From NCBI GenBank assembly GCA_036250195.1, contig JAVHZZ010000005.1:131651199-131715198 (forward strand): a DNA stretch of 64,000 bases. Direction: 5' to 3'. A model generated the notes under the pieces. The model ran no database searches. It saw only the letters and a program-made list of their open reading frames with translations, and was not told the DNA's origin. Origin of the DNA: Mixophyes australis (Eukaryota; Chordata; Amphibia; Anura; Limnodynastidae). Made by a program: the position numbers and the translations under genes. Positions 12,561 to 21,449 of the stretch are shown here, in pieces. The stretch's first letter is position 1. The number at the start of each line of letters is the position of its first letter.

Positions 12561-12843
12561 ATGGAGCGGCAGAATGTTCAGGCTTTGACCCTCATCATCT
12601 GCATATTCACCTATCTGCTGGTCGGGACCACTGCCTTTGATGCCCTGGAGTTGGACTATGTGATGAGAGAGGAAGAGAAGCTTAAAGCAGAGAAGATACG
12701 CCTCAAAGGGACGTATAACATTGCAAACGAGGACTACAGGCAGATGGAGCTTGTTATAATGCAGTCTGAGCCTCATCGGGCTGTAGTCCTGTGGAAATAT
12801 TCTGGCTCCTGTTACTTTGCCATCACTGTCATTACCACTATGC
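12561..12843 (+). CDS. KCNK9-like: KCNK9-like (TASK two-pore K+ channel) first exon
   Basis: The frame gives a short cytosolic N-terminus (MERQNV), a first transmembrane helix (about residues 7-26, ending FDALE), the extracellular cap region with the [10 protein letters not shown] block and EDYRQ motif, and the first pore helix ending at AITVITTM. This matches TASK channels (KCNK3/KCNK9), closest to KCNK9. TASK channels are plasma-membrane background K+ channels. The ATG at 12561 has a strong Kozak context (GCAGCCATGG). An in-frame ATG three codons upstream (12552) is weaker. The exon ends at a 5' splice site C|GTAAGT (12844), the conserved intron position just before the first GYG filter. 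Oddities: the codon before the intron is ATG where TASK has Ile, and the base before GT is C, which would give Arg for the first filter glycine. The usual N-glycosylation sequon is NIA here. No second exon was found in the window. It could be a decaying duplicate, a captured exon, or a divergent paralogue with a very long intron. Confidence 0.75.
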
Positions 12844-12869
12844 GTAAGTGCCATTTGGAGTGGTATATA

Positions 12870-13075
12870 CATACTGTACGCCTCCACTGCCTGCTAGTAT
12901 ATACATACATGCTGTACTCCACCACTGCCTGCCAGAACGTACATACTACACGCCACCACTGCCTGCCAGGATATACGTACTGCACGCCACCACTTTCTGC
13001 CTGAACATACATGCTGTACCCCCACCAATGCCTGCCAGAACATACATACATGCTGCACCACTCAGTGTAGCACAT
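12870..13075. repeat. Minisatellite (~35-bp unit) just inside the KCNK9-like intron
   Basis: About five imperfect units built on CACTGCCTGCCAGAAC followed by TACATAC and TGCACGCCACCA are seen directly after the splice donor. The open frames here are by-products of the repeat. Confidence 0.8.
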
Positions 13076-13480
13076 AAGATATGGTTGTAGGCATACAGGC
13101 TACCACGTGAGAAAAGAGCTTCTGGGCAATTGGGATGGCACATGACCTAAAATCTTTTGGGTCTATTTGGTGACATGTAAAGAAAAGCTGGTAAGAATGG
13201 GGTGCCATGTGAGAGACACTGGTACACAACAGGTGACATGAAAAAAAAAGCTGGTGCGCCTGTGTGCATGCGATCACAATGCTGGTGGGCAGTTGGGTAT
13301 TTGTGAGAAAAAGACATGCACTGGAAATGGAGGGTGCTAGGTGTAAAGGAAATCTGAGGAAAACTTACAAAACGGTAGTGGATAGGTGGGATAGACATCC
13401 AACAAAGCTGGCAGAGATTAATATAATAGAAGAATTGAAACACTGATTGTTTATTAGGGATTAAAAAAATAGTGGAATCA
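13076..13480. other. Non-coding stretch with weak short repeats
   Basis: Phrases such as GAAAAGCTGGT and GGTGACATGAAAA recur at 13165-13255, suggesting an eroded minisatellite. No gene is recognised. The segment separates the KCNK9-like exon from the retroviral LTR-like end. Confidence 0.4.
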
Positions 13481-14050
13481 TGGAGTGAGATTGCTGTGAC
13501 TCACAAAATGATGGAGCTGCTAATTCACAGATTTGTGTGTTCACTGCACTATGCTTGTATAAGATTTTCTCTTTCCGTCTCTTTAAATAATAAATGAGAT
13601 GAGCAGGTTTCCAAAATATAATATTTCTATAGTTTATTATTAAAATGATATTATACACAGATAGCAGAAGCAGACATACGCCCAGGGTCTCAAATGCCAA
13701 ATGACACCCTATATTTGATTAACTCATACATTTATAGAGATGAAACTCCTTATTACTTCAAAACACACCTTCCCAGCTTACATCACGGCTGGCAATCTAA
13801 GTCTCTATAATTAAAATTACATGTTCATCTTGGACGGTCATCTTGACCTTTTACGGTGGCAATATTTCTTTTGCCATATCCAGATATTCTGCAATAATGG
13901 AACTTTACTAAAAACATGTCTCTTGTTATGTAATTCTGTATTTTTCCGTTTCCTTAAAGCACAGAAACAAAATTCAAGTTCATTGGTTCATTCTATTGAA
14001 CTAATTGTAAATATAGGGTTTTTGTTAATACTTACTTCGACAGTTTCCCA
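13481..14050 (-). mobile_element. Probable 3' LTR of an endogenous retrovirus
   Basis: On the minus strand a purine-rich tract (AAAAGGGTGGGAAA, about 14043-14056) is followed by a TGTCGAAG start. A CTATAAATG TATA-like motif lies near 13728-13740 and AATAAA-type signals near 13635-13645. It sits directly downstream of the env transmembrane anchor, the normal position for a 3' LTR. The matching 5' LTR was not identified, so the far boundary is uncertain. Confidence 0.5.
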
Positions 14051-14129
14051 CCCTTTTATATACACATAAAAATGTACTTTTCCATGTGACTATAATTAAT
14101 TGAATGGGAGTATATATTTCTGTCAGCAC

Positions 14130-14863
14130 TGATGTTCTCGGATTGGTTTGACTCTCGCAAATATTTGTATACAATACAAATCATACTTTAAACAAGTATA
14201 CAGAAACAATATTGCCACAATTATTATCACAATAAATTTCATGTAAATATACATTAGGTTAGATAGCCACTTTCCAAGTCCAAAGAACCATATGCTTGGA
14301 TATAACCATGTCCATGATGAATCATTTTAAAAGTCTTTATAATAATTTTGTCATCAAAATCCTCCTTCATATAATGGGCGTTGTTTATATAACGTGTAAT
14401 TATAGCTTCTGGATCGGAAGTGTTGTTGATTAGGTAATAAACAATGGACTCCAAGTTCAGTCTCAATGATTAAACTTTATCCTCCTGTTTGAACCATCAA
14501 AAAGTCCAAAACTACTCAATGTTGTAAAAGTTCATATATAAATACCTGTAATTCAAGTCCAACATAATGAAAGGTATCATGATAAATTTCAGTCACATTA
14601 TCAATTAAATCCTGACAAACGTTCAATTTCATATTGATTAGTCATAAATTCATAATTTCCATAAGTAAACATATTTCAATATTTATACCCACTGTATGTC
14701 TTACTGACTTATTACTGAGTAGAACATATTTTTATTAATAATATCTTTTTCAACTCGTCATACAACACTGTATAAAACTGAGGAACCACTTTTCCTAAAC
14801 AGCATAATTTATAATTATTTGATAACCATTTAACAATATTTTCCATATATATATATATATATA
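14130..14863 (-). pseudogene. ERV env 3' part (transmembrane subunit end)
   Basis: On the minus strand a decayed frame ends with a ~16-residue hydrophobic anchor rich in I/V/L/F (around 14180-14240), then a short cytoplasmic tail, as at the end of a retroviral transmembrane envelope subunit. Upstream frames are broken by stops. The env segment is cut at 14863 by the Penelope-like element and seems to resume at 20280. In a living retrovirus it would mediate membrane fusion. Here it is inactive. The call is inferred from order (integrase, env, anchor, polypurine tract, LTR) and the hydrophobic profile. Confidence 0.5.
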
Positions 14864-15782
14864 GAAACAAAGTGTAAAGAGGAGGCGCACAATAGTGTAA
14901 TATTGTTACAATACAAGTAACTTTTAGACCAGATTGGTCTGAAATAATCCCCTACTACCAATAGAATAGATCTATGGTCTTAATGTGATATATAGTACAT
15001 AAACACCAACCACTCGTGTAGTGAATGTGCGTACCAGATAAATGATCTTTAAAGCTCATCAAATGAGGGGAACATCCTGGATGTAGCTGATCATATATCA
15101 TATCAAGTAGCTGGAAATCAGCTTGGCTGTGTACACATAACGATAGGCAATAAAAGTCCAATAATAAAATCCAAGTGTACAGATAAGTTCTCAACGCGTT
15201 TCGTCTGTTAATTGTCAGACTTCATCAGGAGAAATCAGAATAGCTATGCCCAGAAGATATATCCATTTATATAGTGGATCGCGCCATTTCGCGCATGCGC
15301 ATCAATGACCGGAAGCCGGTAACCGGAAACCGGAAGTGCGTCATTTCGCGCACTAATAACCAAAAAACCAGTGACCGGAAACCGGAAGTGGTCATAGCGC
15401 TTTTATGTTCCCATGGTGACATGCCGATTAGGCAGCGCTTTTGTATTGCCATGGTAACATACCAATTCGGCAATAGCAAAAACAATCACACAGACATACT
15501 ATATTAGTACCTGTATATAGTAATACACTAATAGGATTAAAAAAAGAATTAAAACAGCAACTGCGTCACTTCTATATAGCAAGGTTAAGAATCTAAAAAT
15601 CGAAACTCTCATAGCATGGTGGTATAATCATCTCCATGGTAACATAGTGACCCATATGTCCTTGCTAATGAACTTACTAGTTAAAGTGTACTCAAACACC
15701 CTATTCCCAATAGGGACCTCAATGTAATCTAACTAAAACAAATAAAGAGGGAAATATCTCCCCTGTAGCAATTCCCCAACGT
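14864..15782 (-). repeat. PLE pseudo-LTR, downstream copy
   Basis: This is a 919-bp direct repeat of 19361-20279. It contains a hammerhead motif (15188-15233), a GCGCATGCGC NRF1-type palindrome (15291-15300) and several ACCGGAA ETS-type motifs (15308-15386). In element orientation it lies 3' of the RT-EN gene and would supply the 3' end. Confidence 0.93.
15188..15233 (-). ncRNA. Hammerhead ribozyme motif in PLE repeat (downstream copy)
   Basis: On the minus strand, stem I is UUCUC (15233-15229) pairing with GAGAA (15192-15188). The core CUGAUGA is at 15228-15222. Stem II is GUCUG/CAGAC with an eight-base loop. GAAA is followed by the six-base palindrome ACGCGU, which can form a zero-loop stem III or a dimer, and H17 is U at 15193. 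The predicted cut is between 15193 and 15192. One extra A lies between the core and stem II compared with the textbook core. Hammerheads in PLE terminal repeats are established knowledge. Confidence 0.85.
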
Positions 15783-15986
15783 TCCAAAAATGCACAGAAC
15801 ACTTATCCCGAACACATATATTCCCAATACTGAACTAAGTCAGATATGCATACGATAAAAATATCGAGATCAAGCCAGAGAAACTAACATGTATAATATA
15901 ACTAATAATGTATCAATACAAACGTGTGTTTCCAAATATAATAAGTAGTGTAGAACAGTAATCCAGTAACTACCACTTTAATTACT

Positions 15987-18224
15987 TCAAAGAAAAGGAA
16001 CCACTTCAAAGCTCTCATTCAACCCATAAGGAGATAATGTATTGAGTGTATAAATCCAATACATCTCCCGCTGTGCCAATTTTTTACCCAAGTCTCCACC
16101 CCTAGGTCCTAGCTGTACATGTTCAATCGCCATGAATTTAAGATGTTTAGGGTCTGATTGGTGAACTTCTAAAAAATGCTTTGAAACAGAATGACTGGAT
16201 ATTTTGTTTTTTATATTTCTTATATGCTCCTGGATACGGAGCTTGAGCATCCTTTTAGTTTTTCCAATATATCCAAGACCACAAGAACATGTCAATAAAT
16301 AAACAACTGATGTAGAAACACAATTCATCAGACTTTTTATGGTGAAGCTTTTACTTCCATCTGAATTAAGAAAAGTTTTATTACTCACATTGGTATATTT
16401 ACAAATGCTGCAATGGTTGCACTTTATGCTCCCCTTAAAATCCATAAATGTGGAGCTGGAGGTTTTGCCTCTAGGGTCCTTCAACATGCTGGGCGCTAAC
16501 AAATCTTTCAAATTTCGGCCCTTTTTGAAAATTACATTGGGTTTATCTGATAATATACCCCTCAAAACTGGGTCCCTCTTAAGGATACTCCAGTGTTTAT
16601 TGAGTACAGATCTAATTTTATTCTCACCATTACTGTAGCCTGTGATAAATGATACTTGGTCTGGACGGGCCTCCTGGTCTTTCTTCTTATATTCTAATAG
16701 ACAAGATCTATCAGTATTGGCTATTTTATTCAAAGCTCCAGCAAGGAGGCATTTCGGATATCCTCTTTCCAAAAATCTGTTCTCATAGATGGCTAATTGT
16801 GTTTGACATATCTCAGGCTCACTGCAGTTTCTCTTTATACGATTGAATTGCGAGAGTGGAATGTTTGTCTTCCACTTCTTTACATGACAGCTAGTGAAAT
16901 GTAAGTAACTATTTGCATCAACATCCTTGAAAAAATTCTTAGTGATGACTCTCTCATTCTGTCCCATCAGAATGAGATCCAAGAACTCAATCTGCGAGGG
17001 ATCATACTTTGCTGTAAATTTCAAATTGTAATTATTACAATTGATGTATCTCAAAAATTCCTCCAAAGAGGTGATGTCACCCTCCCAAACTATGATGATA
17101 TCATCAATATATCTTTTGTACAGTTTAATATTTCTCCTAAATTTCTCACATTCATATACAAATTTTTCCTCCCAGTCCCCCATAAAAAGATTAGCGAAAC
17201 TGGGGGCAAAGATGGTCCCCATCGCGGTGCCACAGGTCTGCAAGTAAAATTGATCCCGAAATTTAAAATAATTATGGGTCAATATAAAATCTATCAAATT
17301 GCAAATGAAGTCTTTGTGAGCTTCTGAGAGGGCTTGGTCACTAGCTAAGAAGCATCTGGTAGCTTCTATCCCCTTTTTGTGTTCTATAGATGTATAAAGG
17401 GCCTGAACGTCAATTGTAACCCACAAATAGCGTTGGTTCCATTCAAAATTTTGAAAAAGATGTAATACATTTGTGGTGTCTTTCACATATGATTTTAACT
17501 TCACCACATACTTCTGAAGAAACAAATCTACATATTCTGAGACCCGCGATGTTATAGAATCAATGCCGGCCACTATAGGCCGGCCTGGTGGATTGACCAA
17601 GGTTTTGTGAATCTTAGGCAAAAAATAAAAAATCGGCACAACGGGATTATTGAGCAATAAATATTGATACTCGTCTTTAATGATAATCTCTTGACGTAAT
17701 GCAGAGATAAGTATGTTACGTAAAGTGGACACATATTCCTCAGTAGGATCAGAACTCAGTTCTTTGTAGGAAGAAGCATCATGTAAAAGACGATCAGCCT
17801 CTCTAATATAGTCCTCTCTATTTAAAATCACAACCCCCCCTCCCTTATCGGCCTGTTTGATTACTATGTCATAATTCATCTGTAAGCCTTTCAATGCTTT
17901 AATCTCTTGGGATCTAAGGTTGCTAGAACTAGAGGCTATAGGGTCTGATTTACAAAGATCTTCTGTAACTAAAGTTTGGAATATTTCCAAAAAACTACAT
18001 TTTGACTCCAGCGGATAATATTTAGAGGGCAATTTCAGCCCAGATTTTGACACATTATCATAGTTAGTAAGAATTGCTTGTTCTTTTTTTGCAAAATGTC
18101 TTTTTAACGTCAGTTTCCTGACAAACTTGCTAATATCAATATAAAGTTCAAATTTATTTGGCTGTTTTGTTGGTGCAAATGATAATCCTTTGCCCAGAAC
18201 AGAGATCTCCGAATTGGAGAGCAT
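15987..18224 (-). CDS. PLE reverse transcriptase with GIY-YIG endonuclease
   Basis: This 745-residue protein copies PLE RNA into DNA and nicks the target. Visible motifs are a PLE N-terminal block KQADKGGGVVIL (residues 123-134), LPKIHK (202-207), RT motif A TIDVQALYTSI (catalytic D272), motif B GTAMG (332-336) and motif C YIDD (372-375). A Cys cluster C602-x2-C605-x2-C608 comes before the GIY-YIG nuclease, which has VVY (640-642), GYIGKT (651-656), R658/R663 and the EH pair (666-667), with a likely metal-binding Glu near 720. Length is normal for EN+ PLEs and there are no internal stops. The frame is open a further 69 codons upstream of this ATG (to 18431), giving an Arg/Gly- and Lys-rich stretch that overlaps ORF1. 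The true N-terminus may therefore be longer, through frameshifting or another start. The terminal repeat at 19361-20279 is the likely promoter source. Confidence 0.95.
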   Translation of the reverse strand: MLSNSEISVLGKGLSFAPTKQPNKFELYIDISKFVRKLTLKRHFAKKEQAILTNYDNVSKSGLKLPSKYYPLESKCSFLEIFQTLVTEDLCKSDPIASSSSNLRSQEIKALKGLQMNYDIVIKQADKGGGVVILNREDYIREADRLLHDASSYKELSSDPTEEYVSTLRNILISALRQEIIIKDEYQYLLLNNPVVPIFYFLPKIHKTLVNPPGRPIVAGIDSITSRVSEYVDLFLQKYVVKLKSYVKDTTNVLHLFQNFEWNQRYLWVTIDVQALYTSIEHKKGIEATRCFLASDQALSEAHKDFICNLIDFILTHNYFKFRDQFYLQTCGTAMGTIFAPSFANLFMGDWEEKFVYECEKFRRNIKLYKRYIDDIIIVWEGDITSLEEFLRYINCNNYNLKFTAKYDPSQIEFLDLILMGQNERVITKNFFKDVDANSYLHFTSCHVKKWKTNIPLSQFNRIKRNCSEPEICQTQLAIYENRFLERGYPKCLLAGALNKIANTDRSCLLEYKKKDQEARPDQVSFITGYSNGENKIRSVLNKHWSILKRDPVLRGILSDKPNVIFKKGRNLKDLLAPSMLKDPRGKTSSSTFMDFKGSIKCNHCSICKYTNVSNKTFLNSDGSKSFTIKSLMNCVSTSVVYLLTCSCGLGYIGKTKRMLKLRIQEHIRNIKNKISSHSVSKHFLEVHQSDPKHLKFMAIEHVQLGPRGGDLGKKLAQREMYWIYTLNTLSPYGLNESFEVVPFL

Positions 18225-18274
18225 GTGTTTAGAAAGATTGAAAATGCCGTTTTCTTTTAGAGATAATTGTTGAT

Positions 18275-19144
18275 CTACATATATCTTCTTTTTTGAGGGT
18301 TTACGGCCTCCTCTCCTTCCTCTTCCTCTAAATACCTGCGCTTCAGAGGTGAGGCTAGCCTGGTATTTTCTCTGATCTGGTATTTGGGCCTCTCTCGTGT
18401 GGCTAGATCTGGAGATAAAAAATCTTCCACTTCACTCTCTGCCCTATCAAGAGCAGAGAATCTATTTCTATATGTGTAAGAATCAGTATGTTTCCTACTG
18501 GAAGCAGGCTTTAAAGTATACATTCTCTTTTTTTGAGGAACGTTAGACCAAGAATCAACATTTCTTGTAGTCCTATTGGAGTCGTAATTAGCCTTGTATG
18601 TTTTATTGGGAGTCTTCTTCCAACTCTTGATTTTATCTTTAGTATAATCATTTTTATCCCTCATAAATTTTCGTTCTTTTATTTTAGCTACCTCCATTTC
18701 TACTCGATTGAGTTTTTTATTCAAAACCTGTTCATTTGCTACAAAATCTTTATGATCTTTAAAAGTGTTCAGGTGTAGCTCCTTTTCTTGTATCTCATTC
18801 TCTGTGATTAACACCATTTTCCTTTTCTCATGGATTATCAACTGAATCAATTTTTTAGAGCACTCATGTAAAACCATGTCCCACTCTTTAATAAAGTTGG
18901 GATCACTAGAGTTAAAGGTGGGGGATTTGTTGACCCGTAGGCCTCTTGGGACCCGGTCCACTTTAATATATTGTTCTAAACTCTTTATATCCCACCACAA
19001 TTTAGTCTCTTTTATGAGGACCTTTTCTAGGTCCCAAAAGAGATTGTCAAGCTCATTATTGGAATCCCCAGAAACATTATTTTCATCAAAGATTTTGTTA
19101 CAAAATTCAACCCTCTGATGGGCTCTATTCCCAACTTTCCACAT
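18275..19144 (-). CDS. PLE ORF1, coiled-coil protein of unknown function
   Basis: The protein has 289 residues. It starts MWKVGNRAHQ, has a PRGLR motif near residues 66-70, and a long charged helical region with heptad-like spacing at about 90-160 (likely coiled coil). A Lys/Arg-rich middle (160-225) is followed by an acidic run EEEEGEE at 273-279. It lies directly upstream of the RT-EN gene in the same orientation, with 50 nt between its stop and the RT ATG, but with a 157-nt overlap with the RT frame read without an ATG. A structural or RNA-binding role by analogy with other retroelement ORF1s is inference. I recognise no named domain. It is intact, like the RT gene beside it. Confidence 0.8.
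   Translation of the reverse strand: MWKVGNRAHQRVEFCNKIFDENNVSGDSNNELDNLFWDLEKVLIKETKLWWDIKSLEQYIKVDRVPRGLRVNKSPTFNSSDPNFIKEWDMVLHECSKKLIQLIIHEKRKMVLITENEIQEKELHLNTFKDHKDFVANEQVLNKKLNRVEMEVAKIKERKFMRDKNDYTKDKIKSWKKTPNKTYKANYDSNRTTRNVDSWSNVPQKKRMYTLKPASSRKHTDSYTYRNRFSALDRAESEVEDFLSPDLATRERPKYQIRENTRLASPLKRRYLEEEEGEEAVNPQKRRYM
18278..18431 (-). promoter_or_regulatory. ORF1/RT-EN overlap, possible -1 frameshift zone
   Basis: The RT-EN frame is open from 18431 (after a TGA at 18434-18432) through the ORF1 stop at 18275. In the overlap ORF1 reads acidic residues while the -1 frame reads FRGRGRRGGRKPSKKK. An A6 run (minus strand, 18294-18289) lies just before the ORF1 stop. It is not a perfect X-XXY-YYZ heptamer in the ORF1 frame. 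Whether RT-EN is made by frameshifting or by initiation at 18224 is not known. Confidence 0.45.
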
Positions 19145-19360
19145 ATTTGGAATTGATATATCTCAGCTGCCTCGGTATCAAACACACCCACAGAACAATT
19201 AATATAAAAAGAAGAAACAATACCAAAACAATGGCGCTGTAGCAAATTATCAATATAAATAAACAAAAATGTCCAAATGTGAATCTCTCATAAAACACTT
19301 CCCGTGTGCAGGCAGCAGCCAGTCCTCCTTGAGCCAATCGGTGTAAAACGGAATGATCTA

Positions 19361-20279
19361 GAAACAAAGTGTAAAGAGGAGGCGCACAATAGTGTAATAT
19401 TGTTACAATACAAGTAACTTTTAGACCAGATTGGTCTGAAATAATCCCCTACTACCAATAGAATAGATCTATGGTCTTAATGTGATATATAGTACATAAA
19501 CACCAACCACTCGTGTAGTGAATGTGCGTACCAGATAAATGATCTTTAAAGCTCATCAAATGAGGGGAACATCCTGGATGTAGCTGATCATATATCATAT
19601 CAAGTAGCTGGAAATCAGCTTGGCTGTGTACACATAGCGATAGGCAATAAAAGTCCAATAATAAAATCCAAGTGTACAGATAAGTTCTCAACGCGTTTCG
19701 TCTGTTAATTGTCAGACTTCATCAGGAGAAATCAGAATAGCTATGCCCAGAAGATATATCCATTTATATAGTGGATCGCGCCATTTCGCGCATGCGCATC
19801 AATGACCGGAAGCCGGTAACCGGAAACCGGAAGTGCGTCATTTCGCGCACTAATAACCAAAAAACCAGTGACCGGAAACCGGAAGTGGTCATAGCGCTTT
19901 TATGTTCCCATGGTGACATGCCGATTAGGCAGCGCTTTTGTATTGCCATGGTAACATACCAATTCGGCAATAGCAAAAACAATCACACAGACATACTATA
20001 TTAGTACCTGTATATAGTAATACACTAATAGGATTAAAAAAAGAATTAAAACAGCAACTGCGTCACTTCTATATAGCAAGGTTAAGAATCTAAAAATCGA
20101 AACTCTCATAGCATGGTGGTATAATCATCTCCATGGTAACATAGTGACCCATATGTCCTTGCTAATGAACTTACTAGTTAAAGTGTACTCAAACACCCTA
20201 TTCCCAATAGGGACCTCAATGTAATCTAACTAAAACAAATAAAGAGGGAAATATCTCCCCTGTAGCAATTCCCCAACGT
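19361..20279 (-). repeat. PLE pseudo-LTR, upstream (promoter-side) copy
   Basis: This 919-bp copy lies upstream of ORF1 in element orientation. It holds the NRF1-type GCGCATGCGC (19788-19797) and ACCGGAA/CCGGAAGT ETS-type motifs (about 19805-19885), a plausible CpG-type promoter. The hammerhead at 19685-19730 would sit near the 5' end of the transcript. It matches 14864-15782 except at 19637. Confidence 0.93.
19685..19730 (-). ncRNA. Hammerhead ribozyme motif in PLE repeat (upstream copy)
   Basis: It is identical in sequence to the motif at 15188-15233: UUCUC/GAGAA stem I, CUGAUGA, stem II GUCUG/CAGAC, GAAA, palindromic ACGCGU and H17 U at 19690. It lies downstream of the NRF1/ETS cluster, so a transcript from that promoter would carry the ribozyme near its 5' end. 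Confidence 0.85.
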
Positions 20280-20280
20280 A

Positions 20281-20283
20281 CAT

Positions 20284-20362
<79 letters not shown>
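20281..20362. repeat. TA/CA microsatellite at the PLE junction
   Basis: (TA)n tracts with CACACA islands lie immediately outside the PLE. A matching (TA)n at 14845-14863 flanks the other end, so the PLE landed in this microsatellite. Confidence 0.9.
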
Positions 20363-20369
20363 TAAAATG

Positions 20370-21440
20370 AATGTTTCCTGCTAAAAGGAATGAACCACAA
20401 TATTCTAACACTATGGTTGAAATTATCATACCCACGTGACATTTTTTATATAGTATCGTTTTCTCTTCGCCTGAGTCTGGTTCTGGTAGTGTGTGCTTAA
20501 AAAGTTGATTATACTAATACAAGTGCATTACGTACATATTTTACTCTTAAGAGATTTAATGGCATATATTTCAAACTTAGTTACATCTGTTTGAAGTTCT
20601 ATCTTTAATTTAGCTTTCTCATTTTATGTAATTTTCTAAATCTCTGTCTATATCAAACGTACAAGCTTCTTTACATTCTGGCACATATATTTTGGGCACT
20701 GTAACCACTGTATTACACTTATTCATGCTAATTCTTACAACTTTAAGTACTTATTGTTTTACGGCAGCAATGTATATACCTGATGCTGTCCTTTATCTGA
20801 GGTGTTATCGTTTTAACCTCATTTATTGCTTTATTAAACATAAAAGAAATTTATTCAGTTATATGTGGTGCTAAACCTATAACCGGAGGTTTAGTCAAGT
20901 TATATATACTTTCAGCAATTCGACCATAATCACTAAGATCTCAATTTTGTTCTTGACATATTATATCAGGACTAATGTGTGTCATTCTTCATAAGGTACT
21001 GGAAATGATAACATTGGCATATTTTTACTCAATACAGGAGTTTTAGTACACGCACAACAATTTGTGACTCCTAACATTTCACTTAGCATAACATGCAATC
21101 GGTCAACTGGATATTCTCTCTAGCAATATTCATTATTATCAGACCACCATATTAAACACCTTTCTTTTGGTGGAGTACCACAATACTCACAAATACATTT
21201 TGGAATTGGTGGTAATCCTTTACAATTTCTGAATTTCCTGGCTTTCCTGTTTAGAAAAGAAGCAGAAATGGTTTTATTAAAATCATCCTCATCTAATATT
21301 TCAGATGGGCTATCACCTTGCCAACCTCTCCTCAATTCCATTCCAAAATATATAAATAATGTGTAGAGGCTTCACATATCATTGTTCCTATAAGACAGGC
21401 AAAAAGGTTGAAGGTTCTTTGCGTCATAGGTCGATAACCT
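20370..21440 (-). pseudogene. ERV env 5' part, decayed
   Basis: Downstream of the integrase-like segment on the minus strand, a frame opens at 21341-21120 with a basic, Cys-containing N-terminal stretch (CICEYCGTPP). More broken frames follow to about 20370. The position matches env, but no diagnostic surface-unit motif was recognised. The PLE splits this region from the anchor-containing end at 14130-14863. Confidence comes mostly from gene order. Confidence 0.4.
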
Positions 21441-21449
21441 TGTAGCTGA

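Larger units (their letters stand above)
14864..20279 (-). mobile_element. Young, apparently intact Penelope-like element (PLE)
   Basis: The element is 5416 bp. It is bounded by direct repeats of 919 bp (14864-15782 and 19361-20279) that differ at one position by eye (15140 A, 19637 G). Between them, on the minus strand, lie an ORF1 (289 aa) and an RT plus GIY-YIG endonuclease ORF (745 aa), neither broken. Hammerhead motifs lie in both repeats. It is inserted in a TA/CA microsatellite within a decayed ERV env, so no unambiguous target duplication can be read. One difference in 919 bp and two open ORFs point to a very recent insertion. The branch within PLEs (Neptune, Poseidon or other) is not resolved. 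Confidence 0.93.

Noticed and set aside
20226..20442. Tyr/Ile-rich minus frames over 20281-20362
   Set aside because: Translation of the TA/CA microsatellite.
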